Counted from the stretch's first letter, positions 1 through 9,906 are shown. The stretch: DNA of 58,012 nucleotides from Spirochaetota bacterium (GCA_026418195.1 JAOABU010000125.1:1-58012); one strand, 5' to 3'. Program-made: numbers and translations. Notes: generated from the letters alone by a model not told the origin.

Positions 1-1156
1 CATAGATCTGGGTTCCTCCTGAACCGGCGGGTGAATGAACCGTCAGTTTTGTGGCTCCTTTCCAGATGAACGCTTCAGAACCGATCCCTTCCGGATCTCC
101 ATAGAAACCTGCGACATACACGATGCCATCTTTTATAGTGAGGCTTACCACCAATCCTCCTTTCAAGGCTTGGGGGAATGGAACGGGGATGGGAGTTCCG
201 TTCTTCCAATAGGGAGGCGTCCACCCGTCTTCATTGGGGATTCCGAGTCCACCACCCATATACACATTCGAACCATCTGTAAAGGGAACTATAGCAAAAT
301 TGGAAGTGTTGGAAGTATATCCAGAAAGAGGAATGGAAGAACTGTTTTCGCTACTTGTATTATATCTCCAATAACACGGGATCCCGCTAGAACCATCAAT
401 ATAATGTCCAGCCAGGTAAAGGAACCCATTGGCAAAGGTAATACCATAGACACGTCCTTCGTTAATTCCATTGGGTAGGGCTAGGGGATGGGGGGTTTCA
501 TTCTTCCATAGGTAGGGGACTGAATATGTTTCTGAGTTCGCTACCCCCGCAATATATACAACCCCATTCAATATGCTTAAACCTCCGAACCCTACGGAAC
601 CCATGCTAAACGATTCCGGTAGATTGGGGAATGTAGGGGATGCATTGTTTTTCCAGTAACACAGCTTGCGTTGGGGGTTTTCGAGATCTGACAAATCTAC
701 CAACACACCTGCAGCATACACGTCCCCATTCTCAATAAAGAGGGTGGTTAAAGCGGGATCTCCGCCTACATGGTTTGTGGGCAAAGGAAGAAGGAAGGGC
801 TCAGTGGGTTCGGACCCTATGGGGAAAGTCCAGATGCAGGGATACTTTATCCCTTCGCTATCCATTACATCTCCAGCGATGTAAATAGTTCCTGATGCGA
901 TTTGTAAGGCATAGGTTCGTCCTTCTGTTTTTCCGGCTGGGATGGGGAGGAGCGTTGGGTTTCCGTTTACCCAGAGGATAGGTTTGTATAGTTCATTCTC
1001 AAAATAGGCTGATCCAGTTGCATAGATGCTGCGGGAAAAGGACCCTTCCGGAGAAGAAGGTTCGTCTACCGCTCTTACAGGGGAAACCTGTAATTGGCAG
1101 GATATCATGAAGATATTTGCTATAGCAGATATAGCAAATATAGAAGCTATTCTCAT
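1..1156 (-). CDS. Exported propeller-like lipoprotein, 3' end outside window
   Basis: The reading frame is open from an ATG at 1156-1154 to the left edge (about 385 codons), so the C-terminus is missing. A strong AAGGAGGTG ribosome site lies just upstream. Residues 1-20 form a hydrophobic signal ending in a lipobox-like ISC, so the protein is probably lipidated and exported. The rest is a tandem repeat of about 50 residues seen roughly seven times, each with a W-x-N-G-like strand (PYLWKNETP, PPYWKNGTP, CYWKNNASP), a proline-rich turn and a 'vYvAG' strand. This suggests a beta-propeller. The family is not recognised and ligand and function are unknown. Plus-strand frames opposite it are shadows. 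Confidence 0.8.
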   Translation of the reverse strand, partial: MRIASIFAISAIANIFMISCQLQVSPVRAVDEPSSPEGSFSRSIYATGSAYFENELYKPILWVNGNPTLLPIPAGKTEGRTYALQIASGTIYIAGDVMDSEGIKYPCIWTFPIGSEPTEPFLLPLPTNHVGGDPALTTLFIENGDVYAAGVLVDLSDLENPQRKLCYWKNNASPTFPNLPESFSMGSVGFGGLSILNGVVYIAGVANSETYSVPYLWKNETPHPLALPNGINEGRVYGITFANGFLYLAGHYIDGSSGIPCYWRYNTSSENSSSIPLSGYTSNTSNFAIVPFTDGSNVYMGGGLGIPNEDGWTPPYWKNGTPIPVPFPQALKGGLVVSLTIKDGIVYVAGFYGDPEGIGSEAFIWKGATKLTVHSPAGSGGTQIY

Positions 1157-1191
1157 TGTTTACACCTCCTTTCTTATTAAATCAGTAATAT

Positions 1192-1220
1192 AATGTACTA
1201 CATGCCTCGTGATAAATCAA
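1192..1220 (-). promoter_or_regulatory. Promoter of the propeller lipoprotein gene
   Basis: Read on the minus strand, TTGATT (1220-1215) and TACATT (1197-1192) are separated by 17 bases. The expected start of transcription leaves a leader of about 30 bases carrying a strong ribosome site before the ATG at 1156. Confidence 0.5.
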
Positions 1221-1259
1221 ACACACGGCTTCATAACGATCCCCCGAGTATATTTCCCC

Positions 1260-1288
1260 TTGAAGGTTTAACATCTTAATGGTATACT
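1260..1288 (+). promoter_or_regulatory. Promoter of the glutamate fermentation operon
   Basis: TTGAAG (1260-1265) and TATACT (1283-1288) are separated by 17 bases, close to sigma-70 consensus. The predicted start near 1295 falls inside the palindrome at 1291-1312, so a bound repressor would block initiation. Confidence 0.65.
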
Positions 1289-1290
1289 AT

Positions 1291-1312
1291 TTGGTATAGT
1301 CATCTATACCAA
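1291..1312. promoter_or_regulatory. Palindromic operator, probably for the GntR regulator
   Basis: A perfect inverted repeat, TTGGTATAG-N4-CTATACCAA, covers the predicted transcription start. A related half site (ATGGTATAC) overlaps the -10 box at 1279-1287. GntR regulators typically bind such short palindromes beside their own gene. Autoregulation is inferred from position. Confidence 0.6.
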
Positions 1313-1323
1313 TGGGGATACGT

Positions 1324-2307
1324 ATGATTCCGATACAGTTGGATCCTAAGAGTCATGTACCTCTGTTTCGTCAGATCGTAGAACAGATTTCTCGGTTTGT
1401 TCGGGAAGGGAAACTTCCGGAGGGGAGCCGTCTGCCTTCAGAACGTGAACTGAGCGAGGAGTTACACCTTGCCCGTGGCACTGTAAAAAAAGCGTACGAA
1501 GAACTTGCCCGGGAAGGGATTATCGAAGTTCGAAGGGGGCAGGGTACCTTTGTGGGAAGAATCTTAGAGCCTGTGGAGGCAGGGAGGAAAGAACGGGCCT
1601 TGCTTCAAATCGGTCGTCTGTTGGATGAACTGGAACACATGCGATTCTCTCCTCGAGAAATAGAAACCCTCATTCACATCAGTCTTCTGGAACGATTGGA
1701 AAAAAAGGAAACCTTTCATGTAGCGGCAGTGGACTGTAATACGGAGTCTTTAGACATGTTCCATAAACAAATCGCTTACATGAAGGGTATCGATTTGAAG
1801 AAGTTCCTCCTGAATGAAATTCTGGAGAATCCCTCTACAATCTACCGTTTGGAACCCTTCAGGCTCATCATCGTAACCTCTACCCATTACGGTGATCTGA
1901 TTCGAGCCTTTCCTTCCCTGGAGGAACGGATTGTCCAGGTGGCTGTATCCCCTAGCCCGGAGACGATCCTGGAAATTGGAAACATAGGACCGGAAGATAC
2001 AGTGGGGATCGTTTGTGAAAGTAAAACGTTTTCACAGATCATCCAGAATAAATTGAAGGAACTACGCATCATCCCCAAACGGATTGAGACTTTGCTGATT
2101 GGTGGGAAGATGGATGTGATGGAGTTTATTAAGGATAAGGACGTGATCATTATCCCGCCTGGCTACTCCTTTCAGGTCAGTAAAGAAAACAAGGCCTTGT
2201 TCCAACGATTCCACGAGGAAGGAGGAAGAACAATACAGTTCGAGTATCGGATCGAGCGAGGGTCACTGTTACACTTGGAAGAGCGGATCAAAGAGGTGTG
2301 GAAATGA
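1324..2307 (+). CDS. GntR-family transcriptional regulator of the methylaspartate operon
   Basis: Residues 1-75 are a typical GntR winged helix ([40 protein letters not shown]). Residues 90-327 form an alpha/beta effector domain that I cannot place in the common UTRA, FadR-C or aminotransferase classes. A frame extension offers ATG 1312, but ATG 1324 has GGGGA five bases upstream and gives the usual family start, so it is preferred. The gene overlaps glmS by four bases and leads the operon. A role in sensing glutamate or a pathway intermediate is inferred from context only. Confidence 0.85.
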   Translation: MIPIQLDPKSHVPLFRQIVEQISRFVREGKLPEGSRLPSERELSEELHLARGTVKKAYEELAREGIIEVRRGQGTFVGRILEPVEAGRKERALLQIGRLLDELEHMRFSPREIETLIHISLLERLEKKETFHVAAVDCNTESLDMFHKQIAYMKGIDLKKFLLNEILENPSTIYRLEPFRLIIVTSTHYGDLIRAFPSLEERIVQVAVSPSPETILEIGNIGPEDTVGIVCESKTFSQIIQNKLKELRIIPKRIETLLIGGKMDVMEFIKDKDVIIIPPGYSFQVSKENKALFQRFHEEGGRTIQFEYRIERGSLLHLEERIKEVWK

Positions 2308-2750
2308 GTAACAATGGCAACACCTCGAAAGGAAAGATCGTTCTGGGAGTCATTGGGTATGATTGCCATTCGGTGGGAAACAAGATTTTGGAAGTATTTT
2401 TTACCGAAAAAGGGTTCCAAGTGACCAATCTAGGGGTCATGGTAAGTCAGGATGAGTTTATCGATGCAGCCATCGAAACGGCTGCCGATGCAATCCTCGT
2501 CTCTTCTCTCTATGGGCATGGTCTGATTGATTGTCAAGGATTTCGGGATCGATGTGTGGAACGGGGGATGGAGGATATCATCCTCTACGTGGGAGGGAAT
2601 CTAGTGGTAGGGAAAACTCCTTTCTCGGAAGTGGAAGAAAAATTCAAACAGATGGGGTTTGACCGGGTGTTCCCGCCGGATGTGGACCTGGAGGAAGTGG
2701 CACGATTATTGGAGCAGGACATTCATGCACGAAGAACTGGTAAGCATTGA
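2304..2750 (+). CDS. glmS: Glutamate mutase sigma (B12-binding) subunit
   Basis: Small cobalamin-binding subunit of glutamate mutase, which converts L-glutamate to (2S,3S)-3-methylaspartate. The B12 motif D20-x-H22-x-x-G25 is intact, with His22 as the lower cobalt ligand, followed by the S-L and GG elements of the family (SSLYGHG, YVGGN). Length is 148 residues against about 137 in Clostridium, owing to a short N-terminal tail. ATG 2304 overlaps the regulator stop and has AGAGGTG upstream. A GTG at 2298 is possible but less likely. The pathway starts here and continues with glmE and mal. Confidence 0.95.
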   Translation: MSNNGNTSKGKIVLGVIGYDCHSVGNKILEVFFTEKGFQVTNLGVMVSQDEFIDAAIETAADAILVSSLYGHGLIDCQGFRDRCVERGMEDIILYVGGNLVVGKTPFSEVEEKFKQMGFDRVFPPDVDLEEVARLLEQDIHARRTGKH

Positions 2751-4305
2751 TATTGGGTCTACCTACACGAAGGGAGCCTTGTTTATCCGCTCGGAAGAGG
2801 GACTCCATTGCGTTCGTAGATCTATAACTCCAACTACACAGGAAGATCTATCCAAGGGGTTTGGAAAGGTGTACACCCAGTTGACAGGTCTACCGTACGA
2901 AGGGGAGCACAGGAAAGATACAAGAAAAGCAAAGGAGACTCCCAGGATTCGGTTTTCCAGCTCTGCTAAAGGGGGATTACGGATTGCTGCGGTTGGTCTG
3001 GTTCCTGATCTGACACTACAAATTGCCCGTTTAGCTGCTTGGTCTGCAGGGGGAAAAGTCGTTGCAGATTCATCCTATAAGCTTCGAAGTGAACAATTAG
3101 CTTCCATCCTTAAAACTTCCCCGGACATTCTTCTTTTTACCGGGGGTACAGATGGGGGAAATGAAGAAACAGTCCTCTGGAATGCGAAGCAACTGGCAAG
3201 CTCTCCCTTCCAGGGAACGATTTTGTATGCAGGGAACGCAGCGATTCGAGGGGAAATTCTCAGGATTCTGGAGGGGAAACGAATAGTAGTAGCCCCAAAT
3301 GTGATGCCACGGGTAGGCGAAATTAGAATCGATGAAACCCGACAAGCTATCCAACGGATTTTTTTAGATACGATTGTAGAAGGAAAAGGGCTGAAACACG
3401 TGCAAGAGTTTTGTGGAACAGAACCTGTTCCAACACCTGCAGCAGTGTTCGATTTAGTAGAAGCGATTGGGATCCATCAGGAGGGATGGGACCGATTCTG
3501 CGTAATTGATCTTGGGGGTGCAACCACGGACGTGTATTCAGTGGGAGAGGCTTTCTGGGGAGAGGAGGGGGTGGTCCTAAAAGGAATACGAGAGCCTCGG
3601 GTAAAGCGTACTGTGGAAGGAGATCTTGGAATTCGGGTAAGCGCAACTACCCTCTGGGAAACAGTTCAGCCCTTTTTCCCTTTCCTAGTACGATGCATCT
3701 GGAACAATTCAATGACAAAAGGACTTCCGGGGTTAGATACATCTACGGGAACCGAATCAACTGTTTTCAAGGAAATACCTACCGAGGAGGAAATCCATCA
3801 GTATGTGGAAAAAGTGACCTTGGATACCTCTTATTTACCTGATTCAGAGAGGGAGAAAAAGATCGATCAGTTTCTAGTACTTTCTGCAGTGACGATTGCT
3901 ACCCTTCGACATGCAGGGGTCCTGGAAGAAACGTACACTCCTGCAGGGCGGATCTTCCTACAATCGGGGAAAGACTTACGACCTGTGAAAGCCATCATTG
4001 GAAGCGGAGGATACCTATCCTTGTTTGACTTAGGTGAACCGCTCAGGAACTTGTTTCACCAGGTTACCATGGGGGTGCAGGAGTCAAGGGAAAGGGACGA
4101 GGAGGGCTCTTTAGTACATCGGGGATTCAGCACCAGCCCCCGTATTCATTTGGTTCCGAAACATCCTGCATACTATCGGGATGCTTCGTATATTTTCCCG
4201 TTACTTGGAAACTATGCGAAAGAGTATCCGAAGGAAGTCTCCAGATTGGCGATCGAGACCTTGGTTCCGGAGTCTAGACTTGAGTTGAATCAGGAGGTGG
4301 GATGA
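2725..4305 (+). CDS. glmL: GlmL/MutL-family glutamate mutase accessory protein
   Basis: ASKHA-fold protein encoded between the two glutamate mutase subunits, as in other methylaspartate clusters. By analogy with diol dehydratase reactivases it is thought to act as a chaperone exchanging damaged cobalamin. Nucleotide-binding signatures are visible: [11 protein letters not shown] near residue 8, [13 protein letters not shown] in the middle and IIGSGGYLS near the C-terminus. The start at ATG 2725 ([11 protein letters not shown]) has GGAG upstream and lies within the end of glmS. The frame is open further upstream but that part is glmS shadow. At 526 residues it is somewhat longer than clostridial homologues as I recall them. 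Confidence 0.93.
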   Translation: MHEELVSIDIGSTYTKGALFIRSEEGLHCVRRSITPTTQEDLSKGFGKVYTQLTGLPYEGEHRKDTRKAKETPRIRFSSSAKGGLRIAAVGLVPDLTLQIARLAAWSAGGKVVADSSYKLRSEQLASILKTSPDILLFTGGTDGGNEETVLWNAKQLASSPFQGTILYAGNAAIRGEILRILEGKRIVVAPNVMPRVGEIRIDETRQAIQRIFLDTIVEGKGLKHVQEFCGTEPVPTPAAVFDLVEAIGIHQEGWDRFCVIDLGGATTDVYSVGEAFWGEEGVVLKGIREPRVKRTVEGDLGIRVSATTLWETVQPFFPFLVRCIWNNSMTKGLPGLDTSTGTESTVFKEIPTEEEIHQYVEKVTLDTSYLPDSEREKKIDQFLVLSAVTIATLRHAGVLEETYTPAGRIFLQSGKDLRPVKAIIGSGGYLSLFDLGEPLRNLFHQVTMGVQESRERDEEGSLVHRGFSTSPRIHLVPKHPAYYRDASYIFPLLGNYAKEYPKEVSRLAIETLVPESRLELNQEVG

Positions 4306-5783
4306 AGGGGTTAGAACGGATTCAGAAGGAAGCATTTCTACAGGAACGGGAAACGGTACTGACGAGTTGGCCTACAGGGAAGGATGTGGATCTGAAGGAA
4401 GCGATTGCCTACCAGAAACAGATCCCAGAATCTAAACGGTTTTCCCTTGCCATGGAAGAGGCAAAAAGAACGAAAACTCTTCTTACTCAACCGAGGGCCG
4501 GAGTGGCGTTGCCGGAAGAGCATATCCGGCTACTGAAATACTTAGAGGTAGAAGGGGAGGCAGATCTTCTACCCACTACGATCGATGCCTACACCCGGCA
4601 GAACCGTTACACTGAGGCTCAGGAAGGAATCGAAAAATCCCAGGCAGCAGGAAAATCCCTCCTGAACGGATTCCCTGCAGTAAACCATGGAGTGAAGGTC
4701 TGCCGGCAGGTTACCGAAGCAGTGGCAAGACCTGTTCAAGTTCGACACGGGACTCCTGATGCCCGGTTACTAGCGGAAATTACTCTAGCGGGAGGGTTCA
4801 CCAGCTTTGAAGGTGGTGGTATATCGTACAACATCCCCTATGCGAAGAAGGTCCCCCTAGAACAATCCATAAAATACTGGAAGTATGTGGATGCTTTGGT
4901 GGGGTACTACGAAGAAGAAGGGGTACGGATCAATCGGGAACCTTTCGGACCACTAACAGGAACCCTGGTCCCTCCCTGTATCAGCCATGCGGTAGGGATC
5001 CTGGAGGGTCTCTTTGCCCTGGCACAAGGGGTAAAATCCATCACCTTAGGGTATGGACAGGGAGGGAACCTTATCCAAGATGTGGCAGCGGTTCGAACCT
5101 TACGCCAACTGGCTGAGGAGTATTTCACCTCGGAAGGCTTTACCGATTACCATCTGACTATCGTGTTCCACCAATGGATGGGCGGCTTCCCTGAAGATGA
5201 AGCAAAGGCATTTGCTGTGATTGGTTGGGGCACTGTAGCAGCCGTGTTCTCTGGCGCAGAAAAGGTGATCGTGAAGTCCCCTCATGAGGCCTTTGGGATT
5301 CCTACGAAAGAGGCCAATGCAGAGGGTTTGCGGGCAACACGTCAGTTGATCCACATGCTAACTGACCAATCGATGCCGGAAAGTTCTGAGTTGACTCGGG
5401 AAAGCGACCTGATCCGTGAGGAAGTGAAAGCAATTCTCGATGGAGTATGGAAACTAGGAGAAGGGAATTGGGAGACGGGAACGATCCGGGCCTTTCAATC
5501 GGGAGTGCTGGATGTTCCTTTTGCACCATCCCTGTTCAATTTAGGAAAAATTCTTCCAGCCCGTGATAACGATGGTTTCATACGGATCCTACAACCAGGA
5601 AATGTCCCTTTGGGGAACAAGATTCTAGCTTACCATCGGGAACGCTTGGAAGAAAGGGCCAAGGTAGAGGGCAGACCGGTGAATTTCCAAATGGTGACGG
5701 ATGATATTTACGCCATCAGTAAAGGTCATCTAGTGGGAAGACCAAGGTCTAGCTCAAGTATAAAAATTGGGTCTCAGAGGTAG
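4302..5783 (+). CDS. glmE: Glutamate mutase epsilon (catalytic) subunit
   Basis: TIM-barrel catalytic subunit that pairs with GlmS to carry out the adenosylcobalamin radical rearrangement of glutamate. The arginine claw that grips the substrate carboxylates in the Clostridium enzyme (Arg66, Arg100, Arg149) appears at Arg65, Arg99 and Arg148 here, an offset of one residue. Motifs [16 protein letters not shown] and [12 protein letters not shown] are typical. Length is 493 residues, close to the family's usual 483-485. The start overlaps the glmL stop by four bases (ATGA). Confidence 0.96.
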   Translation: MKGLERIQKEAFLQERETVLTSWPTGKDVDLKEAIAYQKQIPESKRFSLAMEEAKRTKTLLTQPRAGVALPEEHIRLLKYLEVEGEADLLPTTIDAYTRQNRYTEAQEGIEKSQAAGKSLLNGFPAVNHGVKVCRQVTEAVARPVQVRHGTPDARLLAEITLAGGFTSFEGGGISYNIPYAKKVPLEQSIKYWKYVDALVGYYEEEGVRINREPFGPLTGTLVPPCISHAVGILEGLFALAQGVKSITLGYGQGGNLIQDVAAVRTLRQLAEEYFTSEGFTDYHLTIVFHQWMGGFPEDEAKAFAVIGWGTVAAVFSGAEKVIVKSPHEAFGIPTKEANAEGLRATRQLIHMLTDQSMPESSELTRESDLIREEVKAILDGVWKLGEGNWETGTIRAFQSGVLDVPFAPSLFNLGKILPARDNDGFIRILQPGNVPLGNKILAYHRERLEERAKVEGRPVNFQMVTDDIYAISKGHLVGRPRSSSSIKIGSQR

Positions 5784-5790
5784 GTTTACA

Positions 5791-7044
5791 ATGAAGATCA
5801 AACGAGTACTGTTCGCTCCAGGCACTTCTGCATTCTTTTTCGATGATCAACGAGCCATCAAAGCAGGAGCGGAACACGATGGGTTCGTTTACATGGGGAA
5901 GCCCGTGACTCCAGGGTTCTCTCGCATACGGGAAGCAGGTCAGAGTATCTCGATCCTTCTGATCCTGGAGGATGGATCGTTAGCAGTGGGAGACTGTGCT
6001 GCCGTGCAGTACTCGGGTGCAGGGGGAAGGGACCCCTTGTTCCTCGCTCCCCAGTACCTTCCCATCTTAGAACAAAAGGTGAAACCTTTCCTGGAAGGAA
6101 GAGAGGTGAGATCCTTCCGAACCTTGGTGGAAGAGTTGAAACCCTTTGAGCAAGGAGCTCAGAGGCTACATACGGCGATCCTGTATGGGTTGACCCAAGC
6201 GCTTTTAGATGCCTGCGCCCAATCTCAGCGCAAACTTATGTGTGAGGTGATCGCTGAAGAGTATGGTTTACCCCTGGTTCTGGAACGGATTCCTATCTTT
6301 GCCCAGACAGGGGATGAACGATACAACAATGTGGACAAAATGATCCTAAAAAAGGTGGATGTCCTGCCTCATGGGTTGATCAACAACATCCCGGACAAAC
6401 TTGGGTATCAAGGGGAAAAACTTCGTGAGTATATTCGGTGGATCGTAAATCGGATCGAAACACTCCGTCCTGGAGAAAAGTATTGTCCCACCCTCCACTT
6501 CGATGTGTATGGCACATTGGGACTTGCCTTTGACGGAAAACTGGATCGTGTCGCTTCCTACATCGCGAGTTTAGAGAGGGATGCCGCAGGCTTACCCCTA
6601 TATATAGAAGGTCCGGTGGATATGGAAGAAAAAGGAAGACAGATAGAAGCGCTCCAACGAATTAAGGAGCGACTTGCAGTCCTTGGTTCTCGGGTAAAGA
6701 TTGTGGCGGACGAATGGTGTAACACCTACGAAGATATCCGGGAATTCACCGATGCTCAGTGCTGTCACATGGTGCAAATAAAGACACCGGATCTTGGAGG
6801 TATAGAGAACATCGTGGAGAGTGTATTGTACTGCAAATCGCATGGAATGGAGGCATATCAGGGAGGAACCTGCAACGAAACGGATGTCTCTGCCCGGGTA
6901 TGTGTCCATATAGCCCTTGCTACCCAACCCCATCGGATGTTGGCAAAGCCGGGGATGGGATTCGATGAAGGGTTTACCATCGTTCGGAACGAAATGGAGA
7001 GAGCGCTGGCTGTTTTGCGGTATCGGAAGGAGGATCGAGAATGA
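5791..7044 (+). CDS. mal: Methylaspartate ammonia-lyase
   Basis: Enolase-superfamily enzyme that removes ammonia from 3-methylaspartate to give mesaconate, the second step of the pathway. Active-site residues fall at the same numbers as in the Clostridium tetanomorphum enzyme: His194, metal ligands Asp238, Glu273 and Asp307, and catalytic Lys331 in VQIKTPDLGG. The protein has 417 residues (413 in Clostridium). The start is ATG 5791, just after the glmE stop. The frame reaches back to 5767, but that part is glmE. Confidence 0.97.
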   Translation: MKIKRVLFAPGTSAFFFDDQRAIKAGAEHDGFVYMGKPVTPGFSRIREAGQSISILLILEDGSLAVGDCAAVQYSGAGGRDPLFLAPQYLPILEQKVKPFLEGREVRSFRTLVEELKPFEQGAQRLHTAILYGLTQALLDACAQSQRKLMCEVIAEEYGLPLVLERIPIFAQTGDERYNNVDKMILKKVDVLPHGLINNIPDKLGYQGEKLREYIRWIVNRIETLRPGEKYCPTLHFDVYGTLGLAFDGKLDRVASYIASLERDAAGLPLYIEGPVDMEEKGRQIEALQRIKERLAVLGSRVKIVADEWCNTYEDIREFTDAQCCHMVQIKTPDLGGIENIVESVLYCKSHGMEAYQGGTCNETDVSARVCVHIALATQPHRMLAKPGMGFDEGFTIVRNEMERALAVLRYRKEDRE

Positions 7045-8576
7045 AGGAAAAGAAGCATCAGAAGGAGAAGGATAAAAAAAACAAAAAAGCAATCCATCGT
7101 AAATCGACTTCTACTGTCCGGGAAACAGAGGAGAGGGAGGGGAGGAAGCAAAAGCTCCTAAATGCCGCTTTGGATCTAGAAAGGCGAGATCCGAAAGAAC
7201 TAGATCGGTTGTTTCCAGAGGGGTTCAAGGTGCTAAGTCCTACAGCTATTCTGGGATATGGATTCCCTCCAGAATCTTTCTTTCGTGGAATCGAGCGAAA
7301 TCCACAGCTGATCGCTGTAGATGGTGGGTCTACGGATCCGGGACCCTACTACCTAGGGGCTGGTAAATCCTTCACTAACCGAGCTTTTGTCAAACGAGAC
7401 CTCCGATTCATGTTGGTAGAAGGACTCAAACACCAGATACCCGTCGTGATAGGTACGGCCGGAGGATCAGGGGCATTGCCCCATCTGGAATGGTGTAAAG
7501 AAATTATCCTTGAGATCGCAAAGGAAGAGGGATTGTCCTTCCAACTGGGCATTATTCCAGCGGATATTCCCAAACCCGTTGTGTTGAAGGCCTTTGAGGA
7601 GGGTGCGCTACGACCCCTTCCGTTCGTTCCTCCCGTGAATCGGCGAGCCATTGAGGAGAGTCCTTATATCGTAGCCCAGTTCGGTGTAGAACCCATCATC
7701 GAAGCCCACCGAAAAGGGTGTGAAGTGATCCTCTGTGGTCGATGCTTTGATCCTGCTGTGTTCGCTGCCTTACCCATCATGTTAGGCTACGATCCGGGGC
7801 TGGCTCTCCACATGGGAAAGATCCTCGAGTGTGCTGCTATTGCCGCTACTCCAGGATCAGGAGCAGATTGTGTTCTGGGAATTCTCAAGGGGGATTGTTT
7901 TATCCTGGAAAGTCTGAATCCGGCTAGGGTCTTTACCAGCGCATCTACTGCTGCTCATACTCTCTATGAGAAATCCGATCCCTATCACCTGTATGGTCCG
8001 GGAGGGATGATTAATTTGGAGAAAACCACCTTTATCGAGTTGGGAGATGGACGGGTAGAGGTTCGGGGAAGTAGGTTTGAACCGATTCAGCCATATACGA
8101 TAAAGCTGGAAGGATCCCGGCCCATCGGTTTTCGTACTATCTGCCTTGCGGGTGTACGAGACCCGATTATGATCCAGGGAATCGATGGTATCCTGGAAGA
8201 AGTGAGAGCCCAGGTTTCATCTCTTATGGAAAAGGAAGGAATTAGGGGTGCCATATATTTTCACCTCTATGGAAAGAATGGGGTGATGGGAAGCCGGGAG
8301 CCTATCCAGAGCTTTGGTCATGAGTTGGGTGTCCTGATCGATGCAATAGGGGAAACTCAGAAGGATGCAGATACCCTCTGTAGTGTCACCCGTTCTACCC
8401 TTCTCCACTATGGGTACAAGGGAAGGATCGCTACAGCAGGAAACCTAGCCTTTCCCTTCTCGCCTTCGGATACCCCTATGGGAGAAGTGTATGAGTTCTC
8501 CGTTTACCACCTGATGGAGATTCCTAGCCAGCGGCTCTTTCCCTTAAAGGTAGAACAAGTAGGAGGAAAGGGATGA
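7041..8576 (+). CDS. AtuA-like (DUF1446-type) protein with lysine-rich N-terminus
   Basis: The body from about residue 55 resembles the acyclic terpene utilization AtuA / DUF1446 family, with glycine-rich motifs AVDGGSTDPGPYYLG and IGTAGGSGALPHLEW. Such genes occur beside methylaspartate genes in other fermenters, but their reaction is not established. Residues 1-50 are an unusual basic, charged extension, about half Lys/Arg/Glu. ATG 7041 has AAGGAGG seven bases upstream and overlaps the mal stop, so the extension is probably translated. An acyl-group or CoA-related role is only a guess. Confidence 0.75.
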   Translation: MKEKKHQKEKDKKNKKAIHRKSTSTVRETEEREGRKQKLLNAALDLERRDPKELDRLFPEGFKVLSPTAILGYGFPPESFFRGIERNPQLIAVDGGSTDPGPYYLGAGKSFTNRAFVKRDLRFMLVEGLKHQIPVVIGTAGGSGALPHLEWCKEIILEIAKEEGLSFQLGIIPADIPKPVVLKAFEEGALRPLPFVPPVNRRAIEESPYIVAQFGVEPIIEAHRKGCEVILCGRCFDPAVFAALPIMLGYDPGLALHMGKILECAAIAATPGSGADCVLGILKGDCFILESLNPARVFTSASTAAHTLYEKSDPYHLYGPGGMINLEKTTFIELGDGRVEVRGSRFEPIQPYTIKLEGSRPIGFRTICLAGVRDPIMIQGIDGILEEVRAQVSSLMEKEGIRGAIYFHLYGKNGVMGSREPIQSFGHELGVLIDAIGETQKDADTLCSVTRSTLLHYGYKGRIATAGNLAFPFSPSDTPMGEVYEFSVYHLMEIPSQRLFPLKVEQVGGKG

Positions 8577-8896
8577 AACGAAACATCCTCGACGTAGCCC
8601 GGGTGATCCGCTCTAAGAACTCAGGCCCTTATGAATTGACGTTGGATATTCTGTTTAAAGATCGGAAATGGTACGACCTCTTTAAAAACCGGAAGATTGT
8701 GAACGAAGAATTGATTTCCCAGCTCTATAAGGTGAAGCAGGATGAAATACTGGGGATCATCTGGTTCGAGCCTGTTTCTGCGGTCAAAATCACCATACGC
8801 CGACCCTGCCCTTCAGGCTCACCTGGGGATACAGACATTTACGGGGCCCAACAACATGCCCCCCTCTTAGGAATCGAGTTCGAATCAGAGGAATGA
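8573..8896 (+). CDS. DUF4387-type small protein, partner of the AtuA-like protein
   Basis: Protein of 107 residues that overlaps the AtuA-like gene by four bases. Small proteins of this kind (DUF4387) usually follow AtuA/DUF1446 genes and may be the second subunit or C-terminal domain of the same enzyme. Conserved-looking features are RSKNSGPYELTLD, a GIIWFEP segment, and a histidine in DIYGAQQHAPLL near the end. No signal peptide or membrane segment is seen. Function is unknown; partnership is inferred from coupling and family context. Confidence 0.7.
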   Translation: MKRNILDVARVIRSKNSGPYELTLDILFKDRKWYDLFKNRKIVNEELISQLYKVKQDEILGIIWFEPVSAVKITIRRPCPSGSPGDTDIYGAQQHAPLLGIEFESEE

Positions 8897-8906
8897 ACGA
8901 TGCCCT

Positions 8907-9863
8907 ATGGATAGAACACCACCACCGCCTTCAGGGCGTTTCGGCTACCACGAGACCCTCATCTATGCTACCTACTACGCCCCTCGGGGGAGGTTGCGCC
9001 TATACATGCTGGGGGGAGAGTTGGCGCGGAGGTACCTGTATCCCACGGATCTGTTGATCGGGATCATCGGTGCAGAGGGTTCGGGAAAGTCTACCCTGAT
9101 ACGAGGACTTTTCCCTGGATTGGAATTGACCAACGATGACGATGGGGTGAACCTTCGACCTACCCCCATTTACTCCTTTGAACCAGAGGATTATTTTGCT
9201 CCTCACACCTTCCACATTGATGTGAGATACGAACTTGCCTTCAAACAAAAGTATGAAATAGCCGAGGCGATCTCCAAGGTGGTATCCCATGGAAGAAGGG
9301 TGATTGTGGAACACTTCGATTTGATCTACGAAGCCTTAGGGTACAATGCTCAGATCATTTTCGGTATCGGGGAGGAAGTGATCGTCAGTAGGCCTTCTGT
9401 ATTCGGCCCTGTTCCAAACCGAATCAAGGACGTGGTGGACCGGACCATCAAGTATCGTTTGATGGCTCACTCTGCGGAGGATCTCACCAGTTATGTGCTC
9501 GCTAGGGATTACCACTATACTCCGCCAGTCCTCCATTCCGACGTGAAACATGGATTCGTGATCAGTTTCCCGGAAAAGCCCACGATACCAATTCAGGAGC
9601 TGGAAGAACGGGTGAAAGAACTCATTCAGCAGGATATTCCTATTTCCATTGCTGGGGAGGACCGTATTCGGTTTGGTACCGATGAAATCTACTGTACTGG
9701 AATAAGGACCCATGTAAAATCTACTGGACAGATTGAAAATTTTCGCCTTCTAAAGAACTACAAGTATGACCCTATACGCAGAGAGTACCTACTGGTAGGT
9801 ATTGTAGGAAGAAAAGAGATCGTGGGCTTCGAAGAAATCAACGAGCTTCTCGAAACGGATTGA
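8907..9863 (+). CDS. P-loop protein of methylaspartate clusters
   Basis: A Walker A motif, GAEGSGKST, lies near residue 52, followed by a nucleoside-kinase-like region with FTFHIDVRYE-type and IVEHFD motifs. The C-terminal part (about residues 170-230: MAHSAEDLTSY, YHYTPPVLHSDVKHGF) resembles the 'second additional domain' of alanyl-tRNA synthetase, and similar proteins lie in glutamate-fermentation clusters. An ATP-dependent role is inferred from the P-loop. No clear ribosome site precedes ATG 8907, so the start is uncertain. No substrate can be named. Confidence 0.65.
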   Translation: MDRTPPPPSGRFGYHETLIYATYYAPRGRLRLYMLGGELARRYLYPTDLLIGIIGAEGSGKSTLIRGLFPGLELTNDDDGVNLRPTPIYSFEPEDYFAPHTFHIDVRYELAFKQKYEIAEAISKVVSHGRRVIVEHFDLIYEALGYNAQIIFGIGEEVIVSRPSVFGPVPNRIKDVVDRTIKYRLMAHSAEDLTSYVLARDYHYTPPVLHSDVKHGFVISFPEKPTIPIQELEERVKELIQQDIPISIAGEDRIRFGTDEIYCTGIRTHVKSTGQIENFRLLKNYKYDPIRREYLLVGIVGRKEIVGFEEINELLETD

Positions 9864-9871
9864 TTTTTCGT

Positions 9872-9879
9872 GGTATACT
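9872..9879 (+). promoter_or_regulatory. Possible internal promoter before the mesaconase gene
   Basis: An extended -10 motif, TGGTATACT, lies about 28 bases upstream of ATG 9907, with no good -35 box. It also matches the half site of the operator at 1291-1312, so it might be bound by the same regulator. Confidence 0.3.
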
Positions 9880-9906
9880 CCTACAGATGTGGGAGGCGAA
9901 AATAGA

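Noticed and set aside
35-478. Plus-strand open frame of 147 codons
   Set aside because: It is the exact antisense of the propeller lipoprotein, which has a strong ribosome site, a signal peptide and regular repeats.
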